Shown here: piece after piece, positions 1 to 12,600 of the stretch | Position numbering within the stretch: position 1 is the stretch's first letter | How the letters are laid out: every line of letters starts with the position of its first letter | DNA from: Phorcus lineatus | Lineage: Eukaryota > Mollusca > Gastropoda > Trochida > Trochidae | DNA length: 64,000 nucleotides | Reading direction: 5' to 3' | Assembly: GCA_921293015.1 (NCBI GenBank) | Contig: OV121089.1 | Span: 44,215,220 to 44,279,219, forward strand | The notes under the pieces: model-generated | What the model was told of the DNA's origin: nothing | The model's input: the letters and a program-made list of their open reading frames with translations, nothing else | Databases searched by the model: none | Position numbers and translations under genes: made by a program

Positions 1-683
1 TTTGCCTTGGACAGAAGTTTACCTGCCTGTTTAATCTTCACTCCGAAAGCTTCTTGGATGGACATGACCGTGTGTGAATCCCTCTCATGTCCGTCTCTTG
101 TGCAAGTGCTGCACACAACCTGTCTGCAAGTCGTGCAGTAAAGAGTCAGTTTTGCGTAACTGTGTTCTTTGCAGTAATGATGAGCCTTGAAGTCTCTGAG
201 CTGCCTAGCTTTCAGGTTTGGAACAGCGATAGTACTGTGTCGTTTTGACTTTGTGTTTTCCTTATGCTCGTCTCTGCAAGTATCGCACATGTAGCTGTCA
301 CAGTTCTCACAGAACCATGTGGACAAGTTCTTGCCGGGACAGGAACAGGGGAAGGTCAGACCCTTCTGGATGTGCTGGAACTCCAGGATCTTTGTCCTCA
401 CCACCTCAGTAGGAAGGTCAAGCTGACCCCCGTCCACTACCGACTCGTCGTTCAGGTCGATGGAGTCGCACGTCCGGTCCGGCGGAAGTAGTATGTTCTG
501 GCGGCAAATAGGACATCGGAGGTGAGAAGGGCCTTCCGGACATAGCTTGGATGCGCATGCACTGCAAATGGCGTTGAGGCAGCAGACTAACATCCGGGGC
601 TCTCGTCCATTGAGTGTGAAATGGTGGGTGCAGAACAAACATCGCAGGAAACGAGACTTGGGATCCAGGTTCAGCTCCGCCAT
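1..683 (-). CDS. TRIM-like protein, 5' coding exon (RING + two B-boxes), partial
   Basis: The minus strand is open from an ATG at 683 to the window edge (227 codons seen). TRIM proteins are usually ubiquitin ligases or scaffolds. Residues 15-60 form a RING: C15-x2-C18, C35-x-N37-x2-C40-x2-C43, C57-x2-C60. A B-box-1-like Cys pattern (CSCPGKN..WFCENC..MCDTC..EH) follows near residues 107-145. A B-box 2 (C-x2-H .. CTTC..VCSTC..DGHERDSH) follows near 170-210. The next residues would start the coiled coil. The zinc-binding His of the RING is replaced by Asn37. An acceptor-like polypyrimidine-CAG lies at 705-707, so the exon probably starts at 704 with a short 5' UTR. The C-terminal domain (NHL or other) lies outside the window, so the subfamily cannot be given. 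Confidence 0.88.
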   Translation of the reverse strand, partial: MAELNLDPKSRFLRCLFCTHHFTLNGREPRMLVCCLNAICSACASKLCPEGPSHLRCPICRQNILLPPDRTCDSIDLNDESVVDGGQLDLPTEVVRTKILEFQHIQKGLTFPCSCPGKNLSTWFCENCDSYMCDTCRDEHKENTKSKRHSTIAVPNLKARQLRDFKAHHYCKEHSYAKLTLYCTTCRQVVCSTCTRDGHERDSHTVMSIQEAFGVKIKQAGKLLSKA

Positions 684-704
684 GGCCTCCTTGAGCTCCT
701 GGTA

Positions 705-2520
705 CTGGGGACGGGAATGAGACAAAGAACGTCATTATTCGTGACGAAGAAATGTGTTTTATAAGATGAATATGAATTTATCTCTAAGGGCATTTACAAA
801 GCTGAATCACAATTCAAGTATCAGAAACTTACAGCAGTTTAGAAATGGCCTCTTTATGGTTGATTTATCGCATTTGCGATCAACTGAAAACAATTCCCCT
901 GTCTTGAAAAAGTGGTTTCAAAATAATTTCAACTAGAAGGAACGATGGCGATATGATTTTTTTAATATAAAATGGCTGAAAGGTTCTTGCAAAGACTAAA
1001 TTAGTAAACATCATTTGATAATAAGTTTAAGAAAAAAATATTCATCGTTGTTGAGACACATTACGAACAAGCGTCACAACATCGTGGGCGAATTTATAAG
1101 AAATTTGTAAATCAAAACCTATAACAGCATAATGTAAATGAGTGAATAAGGAGTGGTCGCATATATGGCTGGTTAACGACAACACAGATGGTCCACTTAT
1201 CAATGCATGTTACACAGTAATATGTAACATATTGCTACTGTCTGAAATGACTCCGAGTTACATATTGCCTTTCGAATGAGACATAAAATCTGTTTTCTCC
1301 TTTTCTTGCCGGTAGCTATAACAATTATTCCGTCTATAGTCAGACAGGCAGTCTGCAAAGATGTCTCATGTGTAAATAACGGCCATATGAAACATCTATA
1401 TTTATACGTATAATATAAAACTGCTTTGAATGTCATATAATCATGGAAGAACGAAACCTCTTAATCGTTGATTATCCTACTGTGTTTATCTTATTGTTAT
1501 GTATTGTGAGCGATGTTTGCTTTTTGCGGCGGAGGTTCTTCTTTTGAAATGTATACATCGACGTAGACGTTGCCAACCATAGGGAATGTGCTTTGTTGCA
1601 TCTTTCAACAGCATGTGAGACATTTAATATCCAACCCTTTAACGACTTCATACATCAAACAACCTTATTTGCATTTATGTTTATTTGATTTAGTTTAACA
1701 TTGCTCCAGAGTTGTTTGAATCGGCCATCTAAGGCAGACCCAAGAGTGTTTTAATAGTTTATAGTATCTTCTGTATTCAATTGTTTTGTAGTTTGCGTCG
1801 AGAGAGTAAACAAGACACGTCATACGAAAATATTCTCGCTATACTGTTTAAACATCGCGAACGTTCAAAATAAAGAAGTTTTCGGGCTTTTCTCATATAT
1901 TCAACATCTAAATGTCTAAAACCTAATACCTATCGTGACTAAATCACCAAACACCATATGCCCCATTTGTGTGTGTGAGGTAACTTTCATATTACACTTT
2001 TCATCATTTTCTTCTATTAATCTATCAATCTAAACAGAGTATCTTGTGTTTCTTGTTTAAGTGTTCAAATGGTGATTATGGTCATTTCGTGGTTGGACAT
2101 CCTACAGATGACCTCAATTTTATCCTGACCAACACATACTTTAGTATAATTCGGTTGTCTACATCCTGCAAGGTCTCCGTAAGATTTAATCGATATGTGC
2201 GTGTTCATCAATAGCTAAGTGCAAATGGAAAGCGCTCAACAAAGACAATATCCGAGTCTGTTATTGATTTGCATTGTGAAGCGCAATCGTTACAGTGGCA
2301 TACAACTAGTCACCTGCAGCATGGCGCCAGTCTAATCGAATCGAGAACTAAAGGCTTCTGGCTTACCTTCTCATTATAGTTGTCCGTTTTTTTAATGACA
2401 TCGAAATCATGGACAAATCGCTCTTAACATATTCTCTTTTTTCTTAAATATCACTCTTGATATTATTTGGTGTTATAACATTTTCAAAAATTTATGACAT
2501 GACACAAGTTTAATTGTCTT
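705..2520. other. Non-coding stretch upstream of the TRIM exon
   Basis: This is AT-rich DNA, probably 5' intron or intergenic sequence of the TRIM gene. The open frames are short and show no domain, splice context or codon signal. I see nothing else here. Confidence 0.5.
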
Positions 2521-2524
2521 TTAA

Positions 2525-2991
2525 AGAGCCACTCCGTGAGTAGTTGGAGTCATTTATGCCAAACTTAATCAATGGTGTCATTTGATCGCGAAGTATCGAC
2601 TGTTACCAAAAAGACACATTTTAAAGCTTATTTGTTTTGTACAGTGACAATATGAAGGTAGAACATCGCAGTTATGATAAAAAATGGACAGTGGCGCGCG
2701 TCAAATAGTCAAACGTAATTTTGGAGACTTATCTAAAACAGCCAGGAGGGCAGTAGGAGTTGATAGTGTTTGTTAGGTTATATAACTAGTATCCATGTAT
2801 ATTGGGCGTGATATCTACACCTCTATGTATTTACAAGGCTGCTTTGAGATTTTCATGAAAAACCAGTATTTGTCATATATATGTCTTTTGGACATGAAAA
2901 GTTAAGATGTTTTGATTTTATTTCACCACATATGACATTTAGGTTCGTATCAAAGGTAAATAATATGTTATGGAAATCACGCAGTGGCTCT
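2525..2991 (+). mobile_element. TTAA-flanked MITE, copy A
   Basis: This is a 467-bp non-autonomous element. It starts AGAGCCACTCCGTGAG and ends with the near-complement CACGCAGTGGCTCT. TTAA lies directly outside both ends (2521-2524 and 2992-2995). The inside matches copies at 3648-4115 (inverted) and 35096-35564 (same direction) along the full length. A 4-bp TTAA duplication is typical of piggyBac-type or Kolobok-type transposition, but TTAA could also be part of the inverted repeat. No transposase is encoded; the 66-codon frame inside is a shadow shared with copy C. Confidence 0.85.
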
Positions 2992-2995
2992 TTAA

Positions 2996-3643
2996 GTCCA
3001 TTGGAAAACAAGATATATATCTCTATGCTTTTTCAAAATGTAATCGTATTTAATGTTACGATTAATCTATTTTACGTTTGAATGCTTCTGGAGAAAATGA
3101 CAAGTTCACAAAATTCTCTTATACACGTGAAAAACGTAAATATAAAGTGTTCTACAAATGTTACATTCTAGGGTTATGAATATCATCTCAAGCACGTTAA
3201 AACGTCACATTTTTGCTTATTGTAAGATAAAAATACATTTGCCATTAATACTACATGATGTCATTTCCATTTCACCTCCCATTGAAGCATGGCTTGAGAT
3301 TAAAGACGGCGTGTCTCACATGCTTGGTAAATCGCGCTGAAAGCAGTCATCAATTATGCATTAAAGTTATTCTTGTACAATCGGGAATTGATCTCGAAAT
3401 GAACAGTTTGAGATTATTAGCTGAATGCGCAGAAAAAAAATCTCGTGATCTTCAATATTCATCAGAATTATTCTGTTTTATAAGGCAGAATGTATTAGAA
3501 ATATTACAAACATAAAACCATGATATTATCATCAACCTTGTGGTTTATATTCAGTATAAAATAACGGGTAACTGAATCCATAAATTATAGTTCTGGTCAA
3601 GGAATATCTCGAAAATAACATAAAACAAGAAATGTAATCATTC
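2996..3643. other. Spacer between inverted MITE copies
   Basis: About 650 bp of AT-rich unique-looking sequence separate copies A and B. No gene is supported. Confidence 0.5.
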
Positions 3644-3647
3644 TTAA

Positions 3648-4115
3648 AGAGCCACTCCGTGATTTTCATAACATATTTACCTTTGATACGAACCTCAATG
3701 TCATATGTGGTAATATAAAATCAAAACATCTGAACTTTTCATGTCCAAAAGACATAAATATGACAAATACTGGTTTTCCCATGAAAATCTAAAAACAGCC
3801 TTATAAATGCAAAGAGGTGTAGATATCACGTCCAATATACATGGATACTAGTTATATAACCTAACAAACACAATCAACTCATAACTGCCCTCCTGGCTGT
3901 TTTAGATAAGTCTCCAAAATTACGTTTGACTATTTGACGCGCGCCACTGTCCGGTTTTCGATCATAATTGCGACGTTCTACCTTCATATTGTCACTATAC
4001 AAAAAACATTAAGCTTTAAAATGTTTCTTTTAGGTGACAGTCAATACTTCGCGATCAAATGATACCATTGATTAAGTTTGGCATATATGACTCCAACAAC
4101 TCACGGAGTGGTTCT
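3648..4115 (-). mobile_element. TTAA-flanked MITE, copy B (inverted)
   Basis: This 468-bp element is the reverse complement of copy A, flanked by TTAA at 3644-3647 and 4116-4119. On the plus strand it begins with AGAGCCACTCCGTGA and ends with TCACGGAGTGGTTCT. Copy differences are scattered substitutions, so the copies are old but recognisable. With copy A it forms a 1.6-kb inverted repeat. Confidence 0.85.
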
Positions 4116-4329
4116 TTAAATCTTAACACGCTTTTGAACGAGAAGTAACGCTATCCCGTAATCAACATGTGGTATATCGAGAGAATTCCCCTTTGTGAAC
4201 ACTCAATAAGTGTGACTGTCGAAGGCCATCCTGTATCATTAAGCAATGATCAATGATAGTGATTACACAGTGACTGCCTATACTGAACTTATAAACAAAT
4301 ACCTTAATGATGATAAATATGAGTCAGCT

Positions 4330-4392
4330 GACTTCATCTGAGTCACATGACGAGTCACATGACAAGTCACATGACAAGTCATGTGACTGATA
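4330..4392. repeat. Short tandem repeat of a CACATGAC-type unit
   Basis: Four close copies of a 12-bp unit (gagtcacatgac / aagtcacatgac) end in the reverse form gtcatgtgac. Each unit contains CACATG, an E-box-like hexamer. No gene lies next to it. Confidence 0.6.
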
Positions 4393-6884
4393 TCGATAGC
4401 GTCGGTATTGATTATCTCCGACATGGAATATATTCATACATGCTTGTTACCATCAATGCGTTAATGTCACAACGTGCATAATAATTGGCCTACTGAGGTG
4501 ACCCGTATTAACAACGATATTTTGATAAATAAAGATGATATAATTTTTTGCCGTTAATAGGTGATTATCTAAGAGTCAATGACCCCTTACGCCATATGTT
4601 GTCGCAGTGCCGTAGTGATAGAATCAATCGACAAGGTTATAGAAATACCACATACCTGTTAGGAAATGCTACCTGCGATATTTATACCAATTCCATACAG
4701 CACCCATTTCCCTCATTGCGTCACTATACCGCTATTCCTTGATATAACGCGCCATTAGACTGCTGCCCAATGGTATCCATATACAAAAACACATGGTCAC
4801 AATCTCTCCTCTTCAACTGAAGAACAGACAGATTTATAACAATCCGACCCACGAGAGTTCATTAACGGGGTTAATTTAACCGATGTGCTTGACTCTTGCT
4901 TCGGTAGAGCTACCTGGCTATAGTCCCGTCTCGGTGCGTTATGCTCCGTGCAAGATCAATGCAGCGGCATCGACGATCAGTGGCGCTTGATTTGAAGACC
5001 AAATGTTTTTTATGTGTATTGATGAAAAGTCAAGTCCTCAGGGACATGCTATAGGACATCTACAGGACCTGGAGGATACGTTGAAGGACATGTGTAAGAC
5101 ACGCAAGGGTTAGGCGTGGAAGCAGCATGTGTAGGACAAGTGGCATAGAGACGTGCACTTCTATCTGGAGCAGCTCTGTGCACGACATGTCAACAAGAGG
5201 CGTATTAGCTACGTGTTTACCTTCAGCCAATAACGAAGATTTGCAGCATCTTAGATGTGTGGTTAAGATTATAGCTCATATACACCGAACATCATTTTGC
5301 AGGTTTACTGGCTGACTTTGTGCTAAATTACTGGCATCCTAAATAAGTTTAATCACATAGTCCAACCATGTCTTAAACTAGCTTCCAAAATAGTCTAAGT
5401 ACTGTTTCAGCAAATTTAGATTTTCCTTATACACACCAGGACTTAGAATTCATAAAAATTACGAAAAGAGATTCATTATTTATAAAATGAAAATATTAAT
5501 TGAAAAAGGATGTTAACATTTCTTTTATATAAAATTAATTTGTGTGAAGGGGTTGCAATTCACCAACAATATTATAAAGAGGCAAACTGCAAACAATGTG
5601 TTTACTTCCCTGTAATACCCCAGGCAATGAACATCTGCGATGAGTTGTCGAGATAACATCACATTCCTATCACATATCATATTCCAAACATTACGCTATG
5701 CACGTGCACTGCATTTTATCTCCTCGTTAAAGGCAATCCGTATAGCTGTTGTTTGGTGGTGATGTATTGTGAGAGATCAGCGGGGACATAAAGCAAGAGC
5801 GAATAAACAGTTTGCAGAGGAAGTCAAGATGATGTAATTCTGTTCAAACAGCAGGGCAGGTCGAGTGTACTGTCCGTTAATCTCCTTTGCTTTCTCTTTA
5901 CACCTCCACTTAATATAGCTGTATGTAGAATACTGTATAACATCAGTAAATAAACACTATCATATGTATCTTATTTTATCATATTTCATTGTTGTGAATA
6001 GTGGCTTTCCTTTGAAACTGACTTCCCTTCAGAAAGTTTAGAATGCAAAAAATAAAACATGAGCAATAAAAGTGTGAGCAACTAAAAGAATATTTTAATC
6101 AGTTTGTTAGGTGATGCTACGCCACTATCAATACTACATGACGTCACGATCTTCTATCAACGCATGTGGAGACAGGGGATAGCAAGATCATGTTTAAGAC
6201 GACTTTTCTTAGGACAAAGCAGTGTTGTAAAATAGAATGGTATGCAAACATTGGGCACTTGTATTATAATCTCTACTTATATTAAGTAAGTATACATGTA
6301 GATATTTACAAATGTTCTGCCTATAGACTCTGTTTTAGAATAGAGCCATGGTTTCTGTAGCTTTTGTATTGTCGATGTTCAAGGCTAGATAGATAGATAG
6401 ATACTCGTTAGCTCTCCGGGTGAAATACATCACCCAAATTGTCAAGTGTCAGTGGAAACAAATCTATCAAAACATTTGATATTCCTTAAATCATGATAGA
6501 AATGGGTTGGGGTTTTTAAAACACAGCAGTTAGGGAGTAACAATATATTGATTCATTTAAACACTATGATATATTTACTCTCATGTATCTTGTGGAAATG
6601 GTCCATGTAAGCACTTAATGCATTTATATAGAAAATAATTTCACTGCAAAATGTAATATCCTCCCTCTTTCTTCTGACAACCCCCTATGCTGTCTACCCA
6701 TCCCAATACCCAGGGAAATCGCGGAGATATCAGGTTTCGTTCTGGTTGTCCCTAGTTTAAGTAATAGTGAGCCCAGTGACGTGTTAGTTAAGTACAGTCT
6801 TAACGAGCTCAGTCATACATTACAACATTGCTGACCCTTTATGTTTACATGTTGCTTATTAATATTGCTACAGATGTGAACCTG
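4393..6884. other. Gene-free stretch
   Basis: No supported gene. A GATA microsatellite sits at about 6386-6403. The segment at 5030-5200 has a loosely repeated aggacat motif. Otherwise I see only AT-rich sequence. Confidence 0.5.
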
Positions 6885-7216
6885 GGCTTTTTCTAATCCA
6901 CACTACCACATGAATATGATGAAATTGACCATTTTACAAAACTTTAAAAAACGTTAAATATATTTTATTTGCAAGCCTACCACACCAAATGAACCCCTGT
7001 CATACCCTTATATTTGGTACCAATCCTACAAAGATGATGTGATTTGAGGTAAGTACCAAATGTACAAATTCGAATTGCTTGGGTGCAATTTACATCTCCA
7101 CAAAATTTCAGCTTTGGGGTGCAGTAGTTTTGGAGGATAAGTCGAAAATGTGAAACGTTTACGGACGGCACCCGTTTAACGCGGACGGCGGACAACAGGT
7201 TATGCCACAAGCCCAA
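6885..7216. repeat. Interspersed repeat fragment
   Basis: The segment shares phrases with 31310-31500: caatatgat/gaatatgat followed by aaaatgaccattttaca-like text, accaaatgaac.cctg.ca, and an accaatcc(t/c)acaaag block. It ends in a run of cgg/gac motifs (acggacggcacccg, acgcggacggcggac). This looks like the 3' part of an abundant element with no coding capacity here. Confidence 0.55.
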
Positions 7217-10200
7217 CTGACCTTTAATGTCTGAAGAGCTAATAAGTTAAATATATTTCAACGGATCGGGCAATTTCAAATACTAGTAGGCTGAATTGTC
7301 TCTAGTATGACATTGGCATCCACATTATTTACTCTATATGATTTCAAAAAGGGAGTGACATTTTACCATTTCAGCTTACCCTCTAAATTTTCAAATATTT
7401 ACAATGTATTTTGTATTAATAATTATGATGATGAAGGGTTTTAAGGGAACCGTAACATATATAATTCATCCTCTTAAAAGGTGCCCGAGTGATAGTTAAC
7501 ACGCAATCTGAGAATTATATACCTTGCGGCATTGGGATCAACTTGTCAAAACTCCGTATTACGTTATCATCGATGAACTGTCAATGTGCTGATAAACCTC
7601 ACAATCTCCGCACAGCGTTACATCAGCGTACGGTGAATGTGGGAAATGAGCTAGACTGCCTATTGATATTATCCAGTGCCTCGTAGGGATTATGTCCTCA
7701 CAGCTTCACAAAGTTATCTAAACCGATAAACACTATCTTCATACTATTTATTGCCCAGTGTGTGTAACAAAACACACGAATATGATTTATGTGAAACACT
7801 CACTATTGTAGTGAACGCATGTTGTTGATTGTGATGTCAGTAATAGCTTTTCTTTTTAATCAAAAACCCGCATATTGTACATACATAAAGTATTCATAAA
7901 AAACTGTGCATTTACAGGTTTACTAGTGACTTATGTAAGATTGATAAATATAAACACAAGCTGCTTTGATCTCTCAGTAAAGAACGAGCTATAGTCGGTT
8001 ATTTAAACTTAATTTTCAAATATACGTTTCCAAAGCATGTGTATAGAATTCGACTTATCACATTCCATGGCAAGTATCAAACAGACATTGAACTCAATGA
8101 CCAAAGAATACTTTCACTTTATCGATGAAAAAGATCGCCATTCCCTGACATTAGGAGTTATTTATCATTATACAGAAGATTTATTCATCTCACGTTTTTT
8201 CCTAATTATTGAGCCTAATAAAGATTATATTGGGGTTGTTTTCCTTTCAAAAAGAGAGAAAAGAGCCTTTCAAGTATATACAAGAACGGTATAGGCACTA
8301 GTGAATGTACTCGTGGAGTGGAAAGATATTGCAATTATGCTACATTAGTTACTTGAATCAGTTTTATTATTTTCAAGTACAATGCTAAATTACCCTTCTC
8401 GATAACATCCATGGTTACTTATTAACACGAAACAGACTCTCTCAGGTTAATTATTCTGGTAATCGGATGAACTATTTAGCATGCTAATTAAGTCAGTTAT
8501 TGAAAAGCAAAGCAGAGGTATAAATAACCCCCTCTTTATCTTAACGAAACTGATGGATTAATGTTTAAGCTGATATCAGAATATTGTGCCATTCCTTACC
8601 GACTTCTGCGATTTACGAGAATAAACATTGCCATAAGACTCTCCAACTGGTTTATAGTTCCCTGTAAGCTGATTAAGCCATTATAATGCTGACTATGTAG
8701 CTTCCAAATGCAACACTCACAGCTGCGCTACTTACAGATATAACTTACCGTAATGTGATGTAGGCTTTATAACACTATCCAACCTCACACAGGAGAATCT
8801 TAGATAAAGCAACAGCTAATCGGTTTGGTACATACATGTAAGTCGTGGCTGACGCTCGCCATTATCAACCAGATTTAAACAGGTGCTCGATCGGGTTACT
8901 ATTTGTTATGCTAATGGATTCATTAATATCATCTGGAACTTTGATGATAGTAATTTGGATATGATTCGTTGTCGAAGTAATTTAGTCATGTTTTTTGGTA
9001 TAAACTTCAGTTTAAAGCGCCATTATACAAATCGATCGATTAATGAAGAAAAGCCTACCGTTTATCAAAATACTGGTTCATTGCTTCCCTATATGTTTCA
9101 TTCACTCTATATTGGCCTGACTGTTATATACACGTGACAGGATTTACTCCCCTTGAGTGTTGTTTGTCATTTCAAACGCTAATAACTTATTAATGTTACC
9201 GCATAAATCAACGGGACTTCTGTTACATCTAAAGAAAGCCATATTGTAGATACTGTACATGCATTACCGAGTTTTTTTCACGGTGCAGTGCTGACATGTT
9301 CAAGAAATGCTTTTAGGTTATTTGTCAACCCTGAAACCTAAATCGCATCATGTTCGAGAAAGCGGTGTGTGTAGTTATTTTATCAACACCATCTAATATA
9401 TAATATAAATCGCTCCCGTGTTTTAAGACATTTTGTGTATGTATATTATTATGCATGAAGCATTGTAATGAGGTAACACTATAATAGAATATCTGTCTGA
9501 AACTCGTGAAATAAACAGGTACTGGGTTACTCGCTCTCGCTCGTTGGATACCATACATGCGTTCGTTTCATGCATATATCACGCTGGACGTCGTTTGTAT
9601 TATCTTTATCTACGACTTTTGATAACAGATTCATACGACACAAGCCTAATTATGAACACGTCGAATGTAAATCATACAGAAATTGTAATTCATAAAGCTG
9701 TCAAAATATTTCATTCCCGAATCCTAAAATACATCACAATAATAAACAACTGAAATGATTACAGTACTATAGCTGTTCAGTGATTTTAAACAAAGTTATG
9801 TACCCATTAACAACTCTACCGTCATAGCCCGGTGAGCCTCAGTCCCGTTTATAGCCATTACTTGAGACACATAGAAAATGTAGAAATCACTGAACCGAAT
9901 CCTTCACAAAACATCACCGCGAGGTGTTTACAACACCAAAATTAACTGCTCATAACTGCTATGATGATTGTGGTGTTTTCTAAATTTATATTTGTATTTT
10001 CTGTCTTTCTTCGTTGATAGTGTATCCACATATGATCGTGGCAGGGTGTGACGAAATAACCCAGCATCAGTCATCTTTAAACATTCCTTATATTTTATTC
10101 AAGCTTGTATGCAGTTGTAATGATGAATGGAAAAGGAGATAGGTATTTGTAGACCCCATTTCACTGACACTTATCTTTCACAATCAGTAATGTCAAAAAG

Positions 10201-11080
10201 GCGACTTAATTAATACTTGCTCGACCTTACATCTATACGTTGATGTTCATGGCTATCGTAGTGTATTGTTGTTGCTCATGATATCCGTATGTTGTCGAAA
10301 CCATGTTATTCTTGAACTTTGAAATAAACACATTGATACAACAATCGACACTCTCTCACAAAAGTGACAATTTTGATAAAATGCGCTGATGCTTTTCTAT
10401 ATCCAGCTTTATTCGTGACCCTGTCTGCAATGAAGAGGTTCAAACTCCACCTCACACCTCACCTGTATCTCACCTGCCTGACAGGTGTCAATGTTGCATA
10501 CCTGAACGATAATACAGGTATGCAGTTAGGTAATCAGTGCGTTAACAATCAGTCGTCCAAATATTGCGCTGTTACATGAGGTTTGTGTATATTCATAATT
10601 GAAGTACAGTGTGCCCATATAATACGGTACTTTCATGAACAGTATGTTTGAGATATTGCTAATCGTGATTAAAATATCGTTATCTTTGCAGTTATGAGCA
10701 TCGTGCGTATTCAAAATTGAGTCATTCAAAAGTGTATTTTTCAAGAGAGAGGTCAAAACGTAAGGCAATGACAACGATTTTTAAAGAGCAAGGTTACTGA
10801 ATACAACCAACCATCCACAAGTCCTCACGTAGTAGCTTCAGTTAACATGAGATGGGTACTTCATCATAAACTAAAATTCATTGAAAGACGATATGTAAGG
10901 GCACACTCAGGTAGTCAGTTTTGACGATCTATCAAATACATAGAACTTGGTAGATGTACCTATAGAGTTTGGATCATAGAACATCATCGACAGACATGAG
11001 AAACACAGCAGAGAAGTCTAGATTCAATTTTGTTTAAAAAATGTGCCCAAAAGTCAGTGTGGACATCTATCGAAACATTA
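7217..11080. other. Gene-free stretch
   Basis: All frames are short (up to 85 codons) and AT-driven, with no domain or splice context. I see nothing else that can be supported. Confidence 0.5.
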
Positions 11081-11131
11081 ACAAGTTAGGTTTTTTTTCT
11101 TCAAAAAAGTAAAACAGCCAAATTTACTAAC

Positions 11132-12328
11132 CTTCTTCACTTTCTCTTCCCACAGTCCCTGTCCGTCTTGTAGTCTTCTCGGGGTCATCTTTGCGTTAGA
11201 AGAACTTCCATCTTTTTTCGGTGTTGTCTGGGCGTTCAGGGGTGTTTTCGGGGTAGAGGAATCATTGAGATCTGCTTTTACTGGAGAGACTTCTGTGGAA
11301 GGTCCCGTTCCATCTTTGTCAGTATTGGTCTTCAAAAGAGGTGGTGTAGCTCCAGTTCCAGGAGAGACCTCAGCTGAAGTTCCAGATTTCTTCGAGGTAG
11401 TTGATTTTGAAGCCACCTTCATAGGAGTAGATGTGACAACAGTTGTCAGGTTAGACGTTGTAGAGGATGCAGACTGAGACGGATTCACTGTTGATTCTGA
11501 GGTTGTAACAATAACGGAACTATTTTGATTTTGCCCGGGTAGAGCATCAAACGACTTCGTTGGAGTAGATGGTGACTTGGCATTGCTGACAGGCAATTTG
11601 GACTTGGAGGCTTTCCTCTCGAGAGCCGGTTTAGAAACTGAAGGTGCTTTTTCTCCTTTGGTTGGCGTTGGCAGTTTAGGAGGTTTTCTTGTAAGCCCAG
11701 GTGAAGGTGGCAGTTTCCCATCATCAGACATAAACCTGCGAGTTGGACTGGTAGGGGACACGCTGCTACTGCTGCTGCTCGTCCTGGCTCTACCATCCAG
11801 AGGGAGACTAGATGGGATGCGTGTCTTTCTCTTCCGACCAACTGATGACGATTTCGACTCAACAGAGTCTCGGGATGACGTTGATGATGATCTCTCCTTT
11901 CTCATCAGGTTCTTGTCTGGCTGGAATGACGAGTTCCCGTTGATGTCTTCTTTCTCAATCATTTTGTTCTCAGTGTCTTGTACAACAAAATGATCAGTTG
12001 CAAGTGAAGATGCCCCATTAGTTTCCTCAACAGATCTGCTGTTGCTGGCTGCTGTCCATTTGTTATTGTTACCCTTGTCATAGTTTGCCTGGCTTTTTAG
12101 AACACCATTCATAGACATGTCTTTGATCGTCTTCAAATCACCATTCCCATTTTCAGTAGAAGAATGGCCACTTCCGGTACCCTTCTCGAATTTTGCATCA
12201 TTTTCAGCCATGTTCTGTATATTCCCTGAATCAATCACTTCACAGATAAGGTTGTCTTTCTTACAAGGCAAGTCATTGTTGTTGTCTTTATCAAACTCAA
12301 GTTTGATTTCCTCAAGATCCCCGTTCAT
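11132..12328 (-). CDS. Ser/Pro/Thr-rich basic protein, first coding exon (unrecognised)
   Basis: The frame has 399 codons from an ATG at 12328, the first in-frame ATG after an in-frame TGA near 12385, to a phase-0 donor AAG|gttagt at 11131. Reading past the donor reaches a stop after 17 codons, so the gene continues outside, to the left. Residues 1-160 are acidic and Asn-rich. Residues 160-290 are basic and Ser/Pro-rich, with several S/T-P sites, a KRKTR patch and a poly-Ser run. Residues 290-390 are Ser/Thr-rich. The exon ends GLWEEKVKK, which may open a folded or coiled region. This composition suits a disordered microtubule- or cytoskeleton-binding head, but I do not recognise the family. 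Several antisense frames here are shadows. Confidence 0.7.
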
Positions 12329-12600
12329 GTTTGAAGAGCCTAGAGGGTGGACGTGTTGCAAATCAGTTACCAACAACCGTCCTCACTCCGAGTTGGCGGT
12401 AATCTGTGTACAGCTGCTTGACGAGCCAGCAGCGCCACCTCGTGTCAGGTTCGGTGTCAGGAGGGCTGGGCCCTTGATGGGTTGTCAATCAAGCGTGATC
12501 ACCAATCATCTAGCGAAACAAATTATGAATTATGACGAGGCTCTTAACCAGGGTTCTTTATCTGCAATGTTAGGTAAACAATTCAATACTTAAGCAATGC
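12329..12600 (-). promoter_or_regulatory. 5' UTR/promoter region of the Ser/Pro-rich gene
   Basis: This segment directly upstream of the ATG at 12328 is richer in G+C than its surroundings, in particular 12370-12500. It fits a 5' UTR or a core promoter. No TATA box is obvious and the transcription start is not known. Confidence 0.35.

Noticed and set aside
2881-3081. 66-codon frame similar to one at 35415-35600
   Set aside because: The similarity is due to the shared MITE, not to a protein family.
11577-11993. 138-codon frame opposite the Ser/Pro-rich exon
   Set aside because: It is an antisense shadow of a GC-richer coding exon; the minus-strand frame has the ATG context and the donor.
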